This document shows positions 8,685 through 17,473 of a DNA stretch of 50,240 nucleotides, one piece after another. The position numbers and the translations under genes are program-made. Position 1 is the stretch's first letter. Each line of letters begins with the position of its first letter. A model generated the notes under the pieces. It ran no database searches, was not told where the DNA came from, and worked only from the letters and a program-made list of their open reading frames with translations. Origin of the DNA: Arcobacter sp. (GTDB taxonomy: Bacteria; Campylobacterota; Campylobacteria; Campylobacterales; Arcobacteraceae). Location of the stretch: positions 1-50,240 of the forward strand of contig QKDL01000096.1 in the NCBI GenBank assembly GCA_003252105.1, given 5' to 3'.

Positions 8685-9608
8685 ATGAAATCAATTTTAT
8701 TCGTAGGTTTAGTTTCAACAATGATGTTTGCACAACCTAGTGCCCCAACAACATACCCAGATGGTGAATTAGGTAAGATGGTAAAACTTGGTGAAGAGAT
8801 TATGTTAAAAACAGATACTCATCCACTTACAAAAGATATGGTTGGAAATAAATTAAACTGTGCGTCATGTCATATAAAAGGGCTTGATGGAAAACCAGGT
8901 ACTGCAGATGGTATTGGTTCTTTTATTGGTACAGCGGCTGTTTTCCCTGCATTTTCAAAAAGGGAAAAAACTGTACAAACTTTACAAGATAGAATCAACA
9001 ACTGTTTTATGAGAAGTATGAATGGAATAAGACCTATTGTTGATACACCAGCTTCTATTGCAATGGCTACTTATATTACATGGTTATCACAAGGGATACC
9101 TATGAATATGAATGCAAAAGCTCCTGTTAGTGAAAAAAACTTTAAAAAATGGGTTAGTGGACAAAAAAGAATGGCTGCGTTAATAAAAAAAGCAACTCAT
9201 GAAAACTATTTAAATGGTAAAAACTTATTTGAACAAAAATGTGCAACATGTCATGGGATGAATGGTGAAGGTATAGCTACATTTCCACCACTTTGGGGTA
9301 AAAATGAAAAAGGTGAATGGCTTAGTTACAATACTGGTGCTGGTATGAGTAAATTAAACAAAGGTGCTGCTTGGGTACAATCAAATATGCCTTTAGCACA
9401 AGGAGATACTCTTAATGATCAAGAAGCTGTAGATATTATGTTATTTGTAAATGCACAAGAAAGAGCAGATTTTGATCTTAAAAAAGGTTTATATCCAAAA
9501 GAAAAAATGGGATATTATAACTCAAATGTACATGAAGAACACCATTCTGTAAAATCAAACTTCAAAGAATTTGGACTTGATTTAGAGAAAATCAAAACAG
9601 GTAAATAG
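8685..9608 (+). CDS. tsdA: TsdA-like dihaem thiosulfate dehydrogenase / tetrathionate reductase
   Basis: The protein is a periplasmic dihaem c-type cytochrome of 307 residues with a signal peptide (about 1-17). Haem sites are CASCH (59-63) and CATCH (186-190). The segment NNCFMRSMNG carries Cys107, corresponding to the cysteine that ligates the catalytic haem in TsdA enzymes. The second domain has FPPLWG and SYNTGAGM, and Met221 is a candidate distal ligand of haem 2. The family interconverts thiosulfate and tetrathionate, and the Campylobacter enzyme is known to work in both directions. The gene follows a sensor operon and ends in a perfect bidirectional hairpin. Confidence 0.85.
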   Translation: MKSILFVGLVSTMMFAQPSAPTTYPDGELGKMVKLGEEIMLKTDTHPLTKDMVGNKLNCASCHIKGLDGKPGTADGIGSFIGTAAVFPAFSKREKTVQTLQDRINNCFMRSMNGIRPIVDTPASIAMATYITWLSQGIPMNMNAKAPVSEKNFKKWVSGQKRMAALIKKATHENYLNGKNLFEQKCATCHGMNGEGIATFPPLWGKNEKGEWLSYNTGAGMSKLNKGAAWVQSNMPLAQGDTLNDQEAVDIMLFVNAQERADFDLKKGLYPKEKMGYYNSNVHEEHHSVKSNFKEFGLDLEKIKTGK

Positions 9609-9630
9609 TAAGCGTAATGCTTACTATTTA
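9602..9630. terminator. Bidirectional terminator
   Basis: A perfect 12-base stem, TAAATAGTAAGC (9602-9613) with its complement (9619-9630), and a GTAAT loop overlap the stop codons of both convergent genes. Confidence 0.8.
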
Positions 9631-10182
9631 GTGATTTAAAAAACTACTAATCTTTCTAAAATAGCTCTCTATATTTTCAAAAGAGTGATTTCCACCCTCT
9701 TCTATTATAAGTTCACTATTTGGTAATTTTTCAACAGCTTGATTATAATCCAAAACTTCATCTTCAGTTTGTAAAAGTGTTATAAAATTTTCTTGATTTT
9801 CTATTTGTTTTACTTCAAAACCTTTAAGGGTTTGAATATGTTCTGCTGTAACTTCAAAAGATGACATATCATAATAATTCATTGCCATTCCAACTTTGTC
9901 TAAGGTTTTATATGGATAGATTGAAGGGTTTATTAAAACAGCTTTTAGATTATATTTATTTGCTAAATATATAGCATAATATCCACCAAGAGAGGAACCA
10001 ACTAAACCAACATTAATATCTTGAGAAAGATATATCTCTATAATTTGTTCAAGTGTATCAATAGCTAAATTTGGTACATATGATAAAGAAGGTGCGATAA
10101 CTTCATCTTCAAAATATTCTCTAAAAAGTGAAGCTTTCCCACCATTTCCACTGCTTCCAAATCCATGTATATATAAAATCAT
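9628..10182 (-). CDS. YqiA/YcfP-type alpha/beta hydrolase
   Basis: The protein is a small cytoplasmic alpha/beta hydrolase of 184 residues. It opens with ILYIHGFGSS, has the nucleophile elbow GSSLGG (Ser64), and ends with an acid/histidine pair in the region EEGGNHSFENI. This matches the YqiA/YcfP esterase family, whose physiological substrate is unknown. The ATG has a GGAAG ribosome site. It is separated from the next minus-strand gene upstream (DUF2059) by about 50 bases. Confidence 0.85.
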   Translation of the reverse strand: MILYIHGFGSSGNGGKASLFREYFEDEVIAPSLSYVPNLAIDTLEQIIEIYLSQDINVGLVGSSLGGYYAIYLANKYNLKAVLINPSIYPYKTLDKVGMAMNYYDMSSFEVTAEHIQTLKGFEVKQIENQENFITLLQTEDEVLDYNQAVEKLPNSELIIEEGGNHSFENIESYFRKISSFLNH

Positions 10183-10232
10183 TTTACTTCCTAAATATAA
10201 ATATTTGAAATTATATCTAGTTAGCTCTTTAT

Positions 10233-10697
10233 TTATTTTTTTGTATTATTTAATCTTTTTGTTTCTTCATCAATCATTTGTTGAAGTTCTTGAATATGAC
10301 TTTGTACCTTTTGTACACCAAGTTGGTTACCTTTCATCATCAACATAGGCATCAATTTCATAGTCTTTTTGCCAGTTTGTGTAGCATAAAAATCATTTAT
10401 ATCTTTAAGTTCATTTTGAGTAAATGTATCTGTATAGATTTTTATAATATCATTTTTTAAACTACTATAACTCATATATTTATTAAAGAATTTAAGCATC
10501 ACATCTTTATATGGTAATAGTTGTGGATTTTGTTTCATTTGTATATTTAACATTTGTTGAATTGATTGATTAAACATCTTATCCATACCAACTGTATTTA
10601 ATAACTTTTCAGCCTCTTTTTGAGCTGTTGTTGCTGCAAAAACCTGTGTACCAATAAATAAACACATAAATAATACTAAGTATTTAAAATTTTTCAA
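10233..10697 (-). CDS. Exported DUF2059 protein
   Basis: The 154-residue protein has a clear signal peptide (about 1-21, ending FAA). The mature part is helical and contains the DUF2059 pattern: an IY-T-FT-E-ELK-I--FY-T--GKK segment at about 85-110 followed by a methionine-rich LMPMLM stretch. The start is TTG (10697), chosen because an AAGGAG site lies at good distance. Function is unknown; it is probably periplasmic. Confidence 0.85.
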   Translation of the reverse strand: MKNFKYLVLFMCLFIGTQVFAATTAQKEAEKLLNTVGMDKMFNQSIQQMLNIQMKQNPQLLPYKDVMLKFFNKYMSYSSLKNDIIKIYTDTFTQNELKDINDFYATQTGKKTMKLMPMLMMKGNQLGVQKVQSHIQELQQMIDEETKRLNNTKK

Positions 10698-10764
10698 ACT
10701 AATCTCCTTTTTTTTATAACTATATTACAAAAATAATTCTTAATAAATATATAAATATATTATT

Positions 10765-11232
10765 TTAGTTTTCTATAAAGTTTCGTAAAGCATTTCTTGA
10801 TGCTTTATCTACTAAATTGAATAATTCATCTATTTCATCTTTTAAATTTGATTTTTTATGCCCTTTAACTTTGATAATTTCTAAATTAAAAAGTTCATAT
10901 TTGTCATAAAACTTTTTATAAAGTTCATGATTTCTAATTTTTTTACCATTTTTAGTAATATATGAACTGTTTTCCAGTTTTTCCTTCCTGTCTATCAAAC
11001 TTAAAATATTTTGACAATCAGTATATACTATAACTTGTTTCCCCTCTAATTTTTTATCTTCCAAAGCCCAAAGTAAAGATTCAAGTTCTAATTTAGTAGA
11101 GGAAGTATCTTCAAATTTTTTTGTTTTAATATCTTGTATTTTCAAACTTTTATCATATATAAAATATGCTGCAAAACCTATTTTCTTTTGAGGATTAACA
11201 CTTCCATCGCAAAATAATTCTATTTTATTCAT
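10765..11232 (-). CDS. RNase H-family protein
   Basis: The 155-residue protein has an RNase HI-like fold with the acidic catalytic set visible: D9 (FCDGS), E49 (TKLELES), D72 (YTDCQ) and D142 (VDKASR). The KVKGHKK segment before the last acid is typical. Sequence between the motifs diverges from housekeeping RnhA, so it may be a second RNase H that removes RNA from RNA-DNA hybrids. It overlaps the upstream esterase gene by 4 bases (ATGA). Confidence 0.82.
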   Translation of the reverse strand: MNKIELFCDGSVNPQKKIGFAAYFIYDKSLKIQDIKTKKFEDTSSTKLELESLLWALEDKKLEGKQVIVYTDCQNILSLIDRKEKLENSSYITKNGKKIRNHELYKKFYDKYELFNLEIIKVKGHKKSNLKDEIDELFNLVDKASRNALRNFIEN

Positions 11233-12053
11233 TTTGATATTTCATTAATAAATTTATTTACTGCTTGAGTATAAGAACTATCTAAACCAAGATTTTTATT
11301 TATATCTCTATGGTTAAGATTTATTTTTAATATATCTGTAGAACTTCCATAAGATTTAGCCTTATTGGAAAATTGTTCAGATTGAGAGCAAGATATTTTT
11401 CTTTTTGTTGAACAAATAGCCAAAAATGGAACTATTTTTCCCTTTAATTGATGATAAGGAGATACTTTTTTCCAATAATTTTCATCACTTCCAAAAGCTT
11501 TATCATATAATTTTTTATGTTTATTATTCATAATTACAGGCACATTTAAAGCAGCCGTATCTATACTAATACTACCAAGCCATTTCTTTACACCAATATC
11601 ATAAGCAATTTTTGAATTTGTTGTTAATAGTGAGATTAAATGTGCTCCAGCAGAGTGTCCCATAAGAATAAAATCTTCACTTTTTATCTTATATTTTTTT
11701 AAATAATCTTGTGAAAACTTTAAAGCGTTTGCTACATCTATTGCTTGTGTATAAACATCTATTTGAGGTAATAGTCTATAATTGGTTGAAATAAATATAA
11801 AACCTTTAGATACCCAAAAATCAACTTTATTTTTAACAACTAATTCAGAAGCTTTATCACCTAATCTCCATGCACCTCCATGAACCATAAATATAACTTT
11901 TTTATTTAAATCTTTTTTAGGCATATATATATCTAAAGAAGTAAGAGTATTATTCATATATTTTAAGTCTTTTTTTACAGAAAAATTTTCATCAGCTAAC
12001 AAATTATTTAAAAAGAAAAAGATTATTGCAAAAAGTATATTTTGTTTATTCAT
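11229..12053 (-). CDS. Exported alpha/beta-hydrolase (carboxylesterase-like)
   Basis: The 274-residue protein has a signal peptide (about 1-20, LLADE). The oxyanion motif is HGGAW (58-62) and the nucleophile is GHSAG (Ser134), with the final histidine probably in NLNHRD. The order of motifs matches the BD-FAE / kynurenine-formamidase-like esterase group, but the substrate cannot be told. It lies only 2 bases downstream of the cytosine deaminase gene and overlaps the RNase H gene, so the three form an operon. Confidence 0.85.
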   Translation of the reverse strand: MNKQNILFAIIFFFLNNLLADENFSVKKDLKYMNNTLTSLDIYMPKKDLNKKVIFMVHGGAWRLGDKASELVVKNKVDFWVSKGFIFISTNYRLLPQIDVYTQAIDVANALKFSQDYLKKYKIKSEDFILMGHSAGAHLISLLTTNSKIAYDIGVKKWLGSISIDTAALNVPVIMNNKHKKLYDKAFGSDENYWKKVSPYHQLKGKIVPFLAICSTKRKISCSQSEQFSNKAKSYGSSTDILKINLNHRDINKNLGLDSSYTQAVNKFINEISK

Positions 12054-12055
12054 TT

Positions 12056-12493
12056 TTATACACCAATATCTTCATTCCAAAGTTCTGGCTTATTTTTTAT
12101 AAAATTTTCCATTAATTCAATACATTCTTGATTATTTACAACTTCCACATTGACACCTCTTGATTTTACGTACTCTTCTGGTCCTTTAAAAGTTTTATTC
12201 TCTCCTATAATAACTTTAGGAATACCATAAAGTAAAACTGCACCACTACACATATCACAAGGGGATAAAGTAGAATATAAAGTAGCTTTTTTATAATCAT
12301 TTGCTTTTAAACGCCCAGAATTTTCAAGACAATCCATCTCTGCATGTAAAACACTACTTCCTTTTTGAACTCTTTTATTATGGCCTCTTCCTACTATCTT
12401 ACCATCTATTACTAAAACTGAACCAATAGGAATTCCGCCCTCAGCTAAACCCTTTTTTGCTTCTTCAATTGCAGCTTGTAAAAATTTATCCAT
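12056..12493 (-). CDS. Cytosine deaminase, yeast FCY1 type
   Basis: The protein is a zinc-dependent deaminase of 145 residues. Zinc ligands and the proton shuttle are H50 and E52 (HAEMDCLEN), C79 and C82 (SPCDMC). Flanking sequence (LLYGIPKVIIGEN, SRGVNVEVV, and the terminal PELWNEDIG) closely resembles the Saccharomyces FCY1 cytosine deaminase, recalled from memory, with all metal ligands at a constant offset of 12. That makes cytosine or a related pyrimidine a better substrate guess than tRNA adenosine (TadA) or guanine. It is the first gene of a minus-strand operon with the esterase and RNase H genes. Confidence 0.85.
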   Translation of the reverse strand: MDKFLQAAIEEAKKGLAEGGIPIGSVLVIDGKIVGRGHNKRVQKGSSVLHAEMDCLENSGRLKANDYKKATLYSTLSPCDMCSGAVLLYGIPKVIIGENKTFKGPEEYVKSRGVNVEVVNNQECIELMENFIKNKPELWNEDIGV

Positions 12494-12565
12494 ATTTATA
12501 ACCCTTTTTATTTCATAGTTTTTATTATAATCAAATTTAGCCTTGTATTTTATTTTTTATTAAGA

Positions 12566-12720
12566 TATAATGTTGCCCACAAAAAGATGATTCAAGTTAC
12601 ATCTTTAGTCTGCTTTATATAAATGACTTCTAGTTATACGATTAAAACGATCTAAAAGAAAACTTAATATTATATTTTTTACCCCGCCAAAATTTGGCAC
12701 AAAAAACAAAAAGGAAAACA
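12566..12720 (+). promoter_or_regulatory. Promoter and long leader of the cold-shock gene
   Basis: TATAAT at 12566-12571 is a strong -10 box, which would place the RNA start near 12578, about 140 bases before the ATG. The leader holds AAAGATG/CATCTTT (a 7-bp hairpin near 12583-12606) and a GCCAAA-A-TTTGGC palindrome about 25 bases before the start codon. Long structured leaders are typical of cold-shock mRNAs. A second promoter near 12670 cannot be excluded. Confidence 0.5.
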
Positions 12721-12939
12721 ATGGCAACATTAGCAAACGGAACTGTAAAATGGTTCAACAGTGAAAAAGGTTTCGGTTTTATCGAACAAGAAGATGGTGG
12801 AAAAGATTTATTTGTACACTATAAACAAGTAAATAAAACTGGTTATGGAAGAGTAACTTTAGACGAAGGTCAAAAAGTAAGTTATGAAATTGGTCAAAGT
12901 GAAAAAGGTCCTCAAGCTCAAAACGTAACTGTTTTATAA
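12721..12939 (+). CDS. Cold-shock domain protein
   Basis: The 72-residue single cold-shock domain binds RNA and single-stranded DNA. RNP1 is KGFGFIE and RNP2 is LFVHY; the NGTVKWFN start is typical. I take the ATG at 12721, preceded by AAGGAA, rather than an in-frame TTG 27 bases earlier that would add a lysine-rich extension covering the ribosome site. A hairpin terminator follows at 12944-12972. Confidence 0.96.
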   Translation: MATLANGTVKWFNSEKGFGFIEQEDGGKDLFVHYKQVNKTGYGRVTLDEGQKVSYEIGQSEKGPQAQNVTVL

Positions 12940-12943
12940 TTTT

Positions 12944-12972
12944 AAGCTAAAGCAGTTTTACTGCTTTAACTT
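12944..12972. terminator. Terminator after the cold-shock gene
   Basis: TAAAGCAG (12948-12955) and CTGCTTTA (12961-12968) form an 8-bp stem with a TTTTA loop, flanked by further AAG/CTT pairing. It lies between convergent genes. Confidence 0.7.
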
Positions 12973-12986
12973 ATATTACTACTAAT

Positions 12987-14906
12987 CTATTTATCAAATT
13001 TTGATTTTCTTACTTCTTCAACTATTGTATCAGCCATATTACGTACATTTTTAACTATATCATTTATTTGAGATGCGATTGAAGCATTTTCTTGTGTGGT
13101 TTTGTCTAACTCACCAATTGCTGAATTTATTTGTTCAACCCCAATCATCTGCTCTTTAGAGTTAAGTGTTACTGTTTCAACAATAGATGTAGTATTTATA
13201 ATATTTTCATTTAGTTTTTCATACCCCTCATACATATTATTAACAATATTTTTACCCTCTGTCGCACTTAATGTAGCACTCTCAACCAATTCTTTTATCT
13301 CTTTAGCTGCTTCTGCTGATCTTGTTGCTAAATTTCTAACTTCCCCTGCAACAACAGCGAAACCTTTTCCTGCTTCTCCTGCAGTAGCTGCTTCAACTGC
13401 TGCATTTAGTGAAAGTATATTTGTTTGAAATGCTATTTGATCAATAATAGAAATAGATTCAGTAATTGCATTTACATTTGTATTTATCTGTTCCATAGAG
13501 TTACTAGTTTTTTTAGCCAAATCTTTTCCTCTATTTACTTCATCTTTAAGTGCCACAGAATTAGATGATAATTCAGTTATATTATTTGTATTTGCTCTCA
13601 TAGTCTCAGTTATCTCTTCAAGTGCAGCAGCAGTTTCTTCTAATGAAGCAGCTTGTTGATTTGCACTAACGGTAAGTCTATTCATATTAGTAGTTAAATC
13701 ATTTGCACTTTCATCTAAAACTTCAGAATTATCTAAATTTGTTTTTAACATAATTGATATCTCTTTACCTAATTTATTAACACCATTAGTTAAAGAACAT
13801 AACTCACCTTTACAAGATATGGTTGTTTTTTGGGTAAAGTCTCTATTTTCATAAGATTTTAATACTTCTATTGTATGATTGATAGTTGTATACAGATTCA
13901 TTATCATAGTATTTAATTCTTTTGTTAATTCATTTATAACACTATTTGTAGTTTGTGCTTCAACTTTTTTTGTTAGAATTCCTGAACTAACATCATTTAC
14001 TACTTTAGTTACATCTTCAATAACTTTTTCATCTTGTTCTATTGTCTTTTTAATTTTAATTATATTTTCATTTATTCTATTAGTCATTAAACCTATTTCA
14101 TCTTTATTCTTGATTTGGATTAAACTAACATCTTTTTTTTCTTTATTTAAAAAAGATAAAAATGACAACAAGCCCTCTTCAAAAACTTTTAATGGATTAA
14201 TTAAAATTATTTTAGAAATATATGAAACAGCAGCTATAACACAAATCAATAATAAAATTACAATCGTAAGAAGAGTAAAAATTAAAGAGTTCACATCTTC
14301 ATCAATTCTTTGTTTCTCTTTCAGAATCTTTTTTTCTATATCATCCACATAAATACCAGTAACAATTGTCCAATTCAATTCTTTTACATATTTAGAAAAT
14401 GAAAACTTTTTTAATATCTCATCTGTTTTTGGTTTTTTATAAAAGTATTCAATAAATTTATCATCATCATTACCACTATCAATTAAAGCTTTTCTAAATT
14501 GAAAACCTTTTATATCAGGTTTAGTAATATCTGTTTTAGTTCCATTTAATTGTGGTTTTGTACCATGAAATGCAAAATAATAATCATCTCCAACTTTTTC
14601 ATATGCAAAAAAGTATCCACTACCTTTTAAAAATCTTGAATTAGATACATTACTTATAATCCTTTTTTTTGCTTCATCTATATCATTCGAATCTTTTATG
14701 ATAGCTTCAATAATTGTATACACTGTCAATACTTCATTTTTTAAGAGCTCTTTTTTTTCAGATACTATGCTTCTCTCAAATTCAACTAACGTTTTGATAC
14801 TATTACTATAAGTTAACCTTATACTAATAATAGTAGTAATAATAACTATCAATAATACAGAAAAAGTTACTATCGATAATAATTTCTTTTGAATACTATT
14901 AAACAC
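12987..14906 (-). CDS. Methyl-accepting chemotaxis protein with sCache_2 sensor
   Basis: This is a transmembrane chemoreceptor of 639 residues. Helix 1 lies at about 8-30. A periplasmic Cache (sCache_2-like) domain follows at about 35-200, containing [10 protein letters not shown] and ending in [16 protein letters not shown]. Helix 2 lies at about 207-230, followed by HAMP and linker. The cytoplasmic signalling hairpin has the conserved tip [16 protein letters not shown] and [17 protein letters not shown]. It lacks a C-terminal CheR-binding pentapeptide. The ligand is unknown; sCache_2 domains often bind small organic acids. The ATG follows AGGAGA. Confidence 0.96.
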   Translation of the reverse strand: MFNSIQKKLLSIVTFSVLLIVIITTIISIRLTYSNSIKTLVEFERSIVSEKKELLKNEVLTVYTIIEAIIKDSNDIDEAKKRIISNVSNSRFLKGSGYFFAYEKVGDDYYFAFHGTKPQLNGTKTDITKPDIKGFQFRKALIDSGNDDDKFIEYFYKKPKTDEILKKFSFSKYVKELNWTIVTGIYVDDIEKKILKEKQRIDEDVNSLIFTLLTIVILLLICVIAAVSYISKIILINPLKVFEEGLLSFLSFLNKEKKDVSLIQIKNKDEIGLMTNRINENIIKIKKTIEQDEKVIEDVTKVVNDVSSGILTKKVEAQTTNSVINELTKELNTMIMNLYTTINHTIEVLKSYENRDFTQKTTISCKGELCSLTNGVNKLGKEISIMLKTNLDNSEVLDESANDLTTNMNRLTVSANQQAASLEETAAALEEITETMRANTNNITELSSNSVALKDEVNRGKDLAKKTSNSMEQINTNVNAITESISIIDQIAFQTNILSLNAAVEAATAGEAGKGFAVVAGEVRNLATRSAEAAKEIKELVESATLSATEGKNIVNNMYEGYEKLNENIINTTSIVETVTLNSKEQMIGVEQINSAIGELDKTTQENASIASQINDIVKNVRNMADTIVEEVRKSKFDK

Positions 14907-15165
14907 TTTTTTCTCCTATGATTAAATTAAATTTTATCTCTGATAAAGTCAGATATAATATTATTACTTTCGTTAAAGTAAAATTAATTTTACCAGATTC
15001 TTATCGAAATAATTAAAAAATATTGAAAATATTTAATTAAACTTATTTTTATATATTTAATTAATTTTTATAAAAATTAAATTAAAACCATTACAATCTG
15101 ACATATTTTTTTTCTTCTTAAATTTTTTTGATTATAATTCCAGCAGAAATAAAAAAGGTTGAATT

Positions 15166-16515
15166 ATGGCAAAAAAGAAAACCTCACTTTTTGAGTGTCA
15201 ACATTGTGGCGAACAAAGTACAAAATGGCTTGGAAAATGTCCAAATTGTGGTTCATGGGATAGTTTTATTGAACTAAATCAAGAACAACAAGAGGTGTTA
15301 AAACAAACTTCAAAAGTAATAAATACAAACTCAAAAGCAACTCCTATAACCCAAATTAAACAAGATGATGTAGTAAGGTTCTCTTCTTATAATGATGAAT
15401 TTGATTTAGTTTTAGGTGGTGGAATTGTTCCTGGAAGTTTAACTTTGATTGGGGGAAGTCCTGGGGTTGGTAAATCAACTTTATTACTTAAAGTTGCTGG
15501 AAGTATTGCTAAAAGTGGTAAAAAAGTTTTATATGTTTCAGGAGAGGAAAGTTCTGGACAAATAAAACTAAGAGCAAATAGACTTGATTCAAATCATGAA
15601 GATTTATACCTTTTAAGTGAAATAAGACTTGAAGAGATTCAAGATGAACTCTTAAGAGAAAGATATGAAGTAGTTATTATAGACTCTATTCAAACAATCT
15701 ATTCTTCAAATCTAACTTCAGCTCCAGGAAGTGTTTCTCAAGTAAGAGAGATAACTTTTGAACTAATGAGAAAAGCAAAAGAATCAGATATTGCTATGTT
15801 TATTATTGGACATATCACAAAAGACGGTAGTATAGCAGGACCTAGAGTATTAGAACATATGGTTGACACTGTTTTATACTTTGAAGGGGAAGCTAGTAAA
15901 GAGCTAAGAATGCTTAGAGGTTTTAAAAATAGATTTGGTTCAACTTCAGAGATTGGAATTTTTGAGATGACAGCAGAGGGTTTAATCTCTGCAAAAGATA
16001 TAGCCTCAAAGTTTTTTGATAAAAGTAAAGCTCAAAGTGGTTCAGCCCTAACAGTTGTGATGGAAGGAAGTCGTGCTTTAATAATAGAGGTTCAAGCTTT
16101 AGTTACTGAAAGTACGTATCCAAATCCAAAAAGAAGTGCCACAGGTTTTGATGCAAATAGACTAAATATGCTTTTAGCTTTACTTGAAAAAAAAATTGAT
16201 TTACCTTTGAATCATTATGATGTTTTTATAAATATAAGTGGTGGAATAAAGATAAAAGAAAGTTCTGCAGATTTAGCTGTAATCTCTGCCATAATTAGTT
16301 CTTTTAGAGATAGACCTGTTTCAAAAGAATCGATTTTTATTGGTGAAGTATCTTTAACAGGAGAGATTAAAGATGTATATTCTCTTGATTTAAGACTAAA
16401 AGAAGCTCAAGCACAAGGTATTAAAAAAGCTGTGATAGCTCAAAAACCAAACTTAAAACTTGAGCTTAAAACCTTTGCGGTGGATGAAGTTCATAAAATG
16501 ATTGAGCTATTTTAA
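15166..16515 (+). CDS. radA: DNA repair protein RadA
   Basis: This branch-migration ATPase acts in homologous recombination. A four-cysteine zinc finger (C11, C14, C25, C28) leads into the RecA-like core with Walker A GGSPGVGKST (96-105) and the RadA-specific KNRFG motif (254-258). A Lon-protease-like domain follows without needing proteolytic activity. The length of 449 residues is normal. TATAAT at 15133-15138 provides a -10 box. A perfect palindrome at 16504-16523 overlaps the stop codon and probably terminates transcription. Confidence 0.97.
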   Translation: MAKKKTSLFECQHCGEQSTKWLGKCPNCGSWDSFIELNQEQQEVLKQTSKVINTNSKATPITQIKQDDVVRFSSYNDEFDLVLGGGIVPGSLTLIGGSPGVGKSTLLLKVAGSIAKSGKKVLYVSGEESSGQIKLRANRLDSNHEDLYLLSEIRLEEIQDELLRERYEVVIIDSIQTIYSSNLTSAPGSVSQVREITFELMRKAKESDIAMFIIGHITKDGSIAGPRVLEHMVDTVLYFEGEASKELRMLRGFKNRFGSTSEIGIFEMTAEGLISAKDIASKFFDKSKAQSGSALTVVMEGSRALIIEVQALVTESTYPNPKRSATGFDANRLNMLLALLEKKIDLPLNHYDVFINISGGIKIKESSADLAVISAIISSFRDRPVSKESIFIGEVSLTGEIKDVYSLDLRLKEAQAQGIKKAVIAQKPNLKLELKTFAVDEVHKMIELF

Positions 16516-16523
16516 AATAGCTC
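16504..16523. terminator. Terminator after radA
   Basis: A perfect palindrome with arms GAGCTATTTT and AAAATAGCTC covers the radA stop and is followed by a T-rich run. The convergent thioesterase gene ends 7 bases later, so it may act in both directions. Confidence 0.75.
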
Positions 16524-16529
16524 GTTGTT

Positions 16530-16934
16530 TTATTTACCTACTCTTTTTTTAGCCCCACTCATCAATCTATCTTCTGTAATAATTGCTCTTGTATGAGTAC
16601 CCTCTCCTACTTTTCCAGCAGAATCTTCAACCTCAATAGAAAATTTATAAAGCTTCCCTTCCATACCTATAAATGTTGCAGTAGATTTTGCAATATCTAA
16701 TTCAAGTGTTGGTGCAAGATGTTTAACATTTACTTCAACTCCAACAGATAATTGCCCCTCCTCTAACAATGGAATTAACACTTTTGCAGCACTAGCTTCC
16801 ATCAAAGCAATCATTCTAGCAGTTGCAAATACTTCTGGAAAATTATCATCACTACTAATTCCTAAATTTTTTGCTAAATCTTTTTCTTCAACTTTAAACT
16901 CTATGCTCTGTTTACTACCTATTTCTAATTCCAT
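16530..16934 (-). CDS. FlK-like hotdog thioesterase
   Basis: The protein is a cytoplasmic hotdog-fold protein of 134 residues. The pattern FPEVFATARMIALMEASA followed by VNVKHLAPT resembles fluoroacetyl-CoA thioesterase FlK and its relatives, including the glutamate in the helix and the histidine in VKHLAPT. In most bacteria the true acyl-CoA substrate is unknown, and fluoroacetate metabolism should not be assumed. I use the ATG at 16934, because the AGGAG ribosome site lies 5 bases upstream; a TTG 15 bases earlier would place that site inside the gene. Confidence 0.83.
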   Translation of the reverse strand: MELEIGSKQSIEFKVEEKDLAKNLGISSDDNFPEVFATARMIALMEASAAKVLIPLLEEGQLSVGVEVNVKHLAPTLELDIAKSTATFIGMEGKLYKFSIEVEDSAGKVGEGTHTRAIITEDRLMSGAKKRVGK

Positions 16935-17052
16935 GCATACTCCTAACAATTTTTTTTATTTTATATTTAATATACTTAAAATAAATACCTAATTTTATCT
17001 AGTCATTTGAAAAGTTTAGATATAATCCCCACCAAAAATTAGTAGGAAAGTT

Positions 17053-17472
17053 ATGATAGATATAGATAATCAAACAGAGTTTGAAATAGATGTTTTAGAT
17101 CTTGAAACAATATCAAATGAATTAACAACAAAAGATATTGAACTAATCATAACAACTAATGAAGAGATTCAAATATTAAATAAAGAACATAGAAATATTG
17201 ATAAACCTACAGATGTTCTTAGTTTCCCTTTGGAGTTTGATATACCAAATATGCCTTTGGGCTCAATTGTTATATCAATTGATTTTGTAAAAAGTAAAGC
17301 AGAAGAGTATAAACATAGTATGAATGATGAATTTAAACTCCTTTTTATTCATGGATTACTTCATTTAAATGGATTTGACCATGAAATTGATAATGGAGAA
17401 CAAAGGCAAAAAGAGGAAGAATTGATAAAAAAATTTGACCTACCAGATAGTTTAATAGTAAGGAACACTTAA
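17053..17472 (+). CDS. ybeY: Endoribonuclease YbeY
   Basis: This metal-dependent RNase is involved in 16S rRNA maturation and ribosome quality control. The diagnostic HGLLHLNGFDHE motif (three histidines) lies near residues 113-124, preceded by the DVLSFP segment at about 56-61. The length of 139 residues is normal. TATAAT at 17021-17026 gives a promoter with a short leader. It is followed after 1 base by the antiporter gene, so the two are cotranscribed. Confidence 0.95.
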   Translation: MIDIDNQTEFEIDVLDLETISNELTTKDIELIITTNEEIQILNKEHRNIDKPTDVLSFPLEFDIPNMPLGSIVISIDFVKSKAEEYKHSMNDEFKLLFIHGLLHLNGFDHEIDNGEQRQKEEELIKKFDLPDSLIVRNT

Positions 17473-17473
17473 T

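Noticed and set aside
12694..12720. Upstream TTG start of the cold-shock protein
   Set aside because: The extension would contain the AAGGAA ribosome site, and the normal cold-shock domain begins at the ATG at 12721.
13096..14352. Two hydrophobic plus-strand frames (13096-13428 and 13879-14352) inside the chemoreceptor gene
   Set aside because: They are antisense shadows of a well-supported receptor; hydrophobicity arises from the complement of charged helical codons.
14907..15165. Possible small RNA or gene in the gap between the chemoreceptor and radA
   Set aside because: Only AT-rich sequence, short hairpins and promoter elements are visible; nothing supports an RNA gene.
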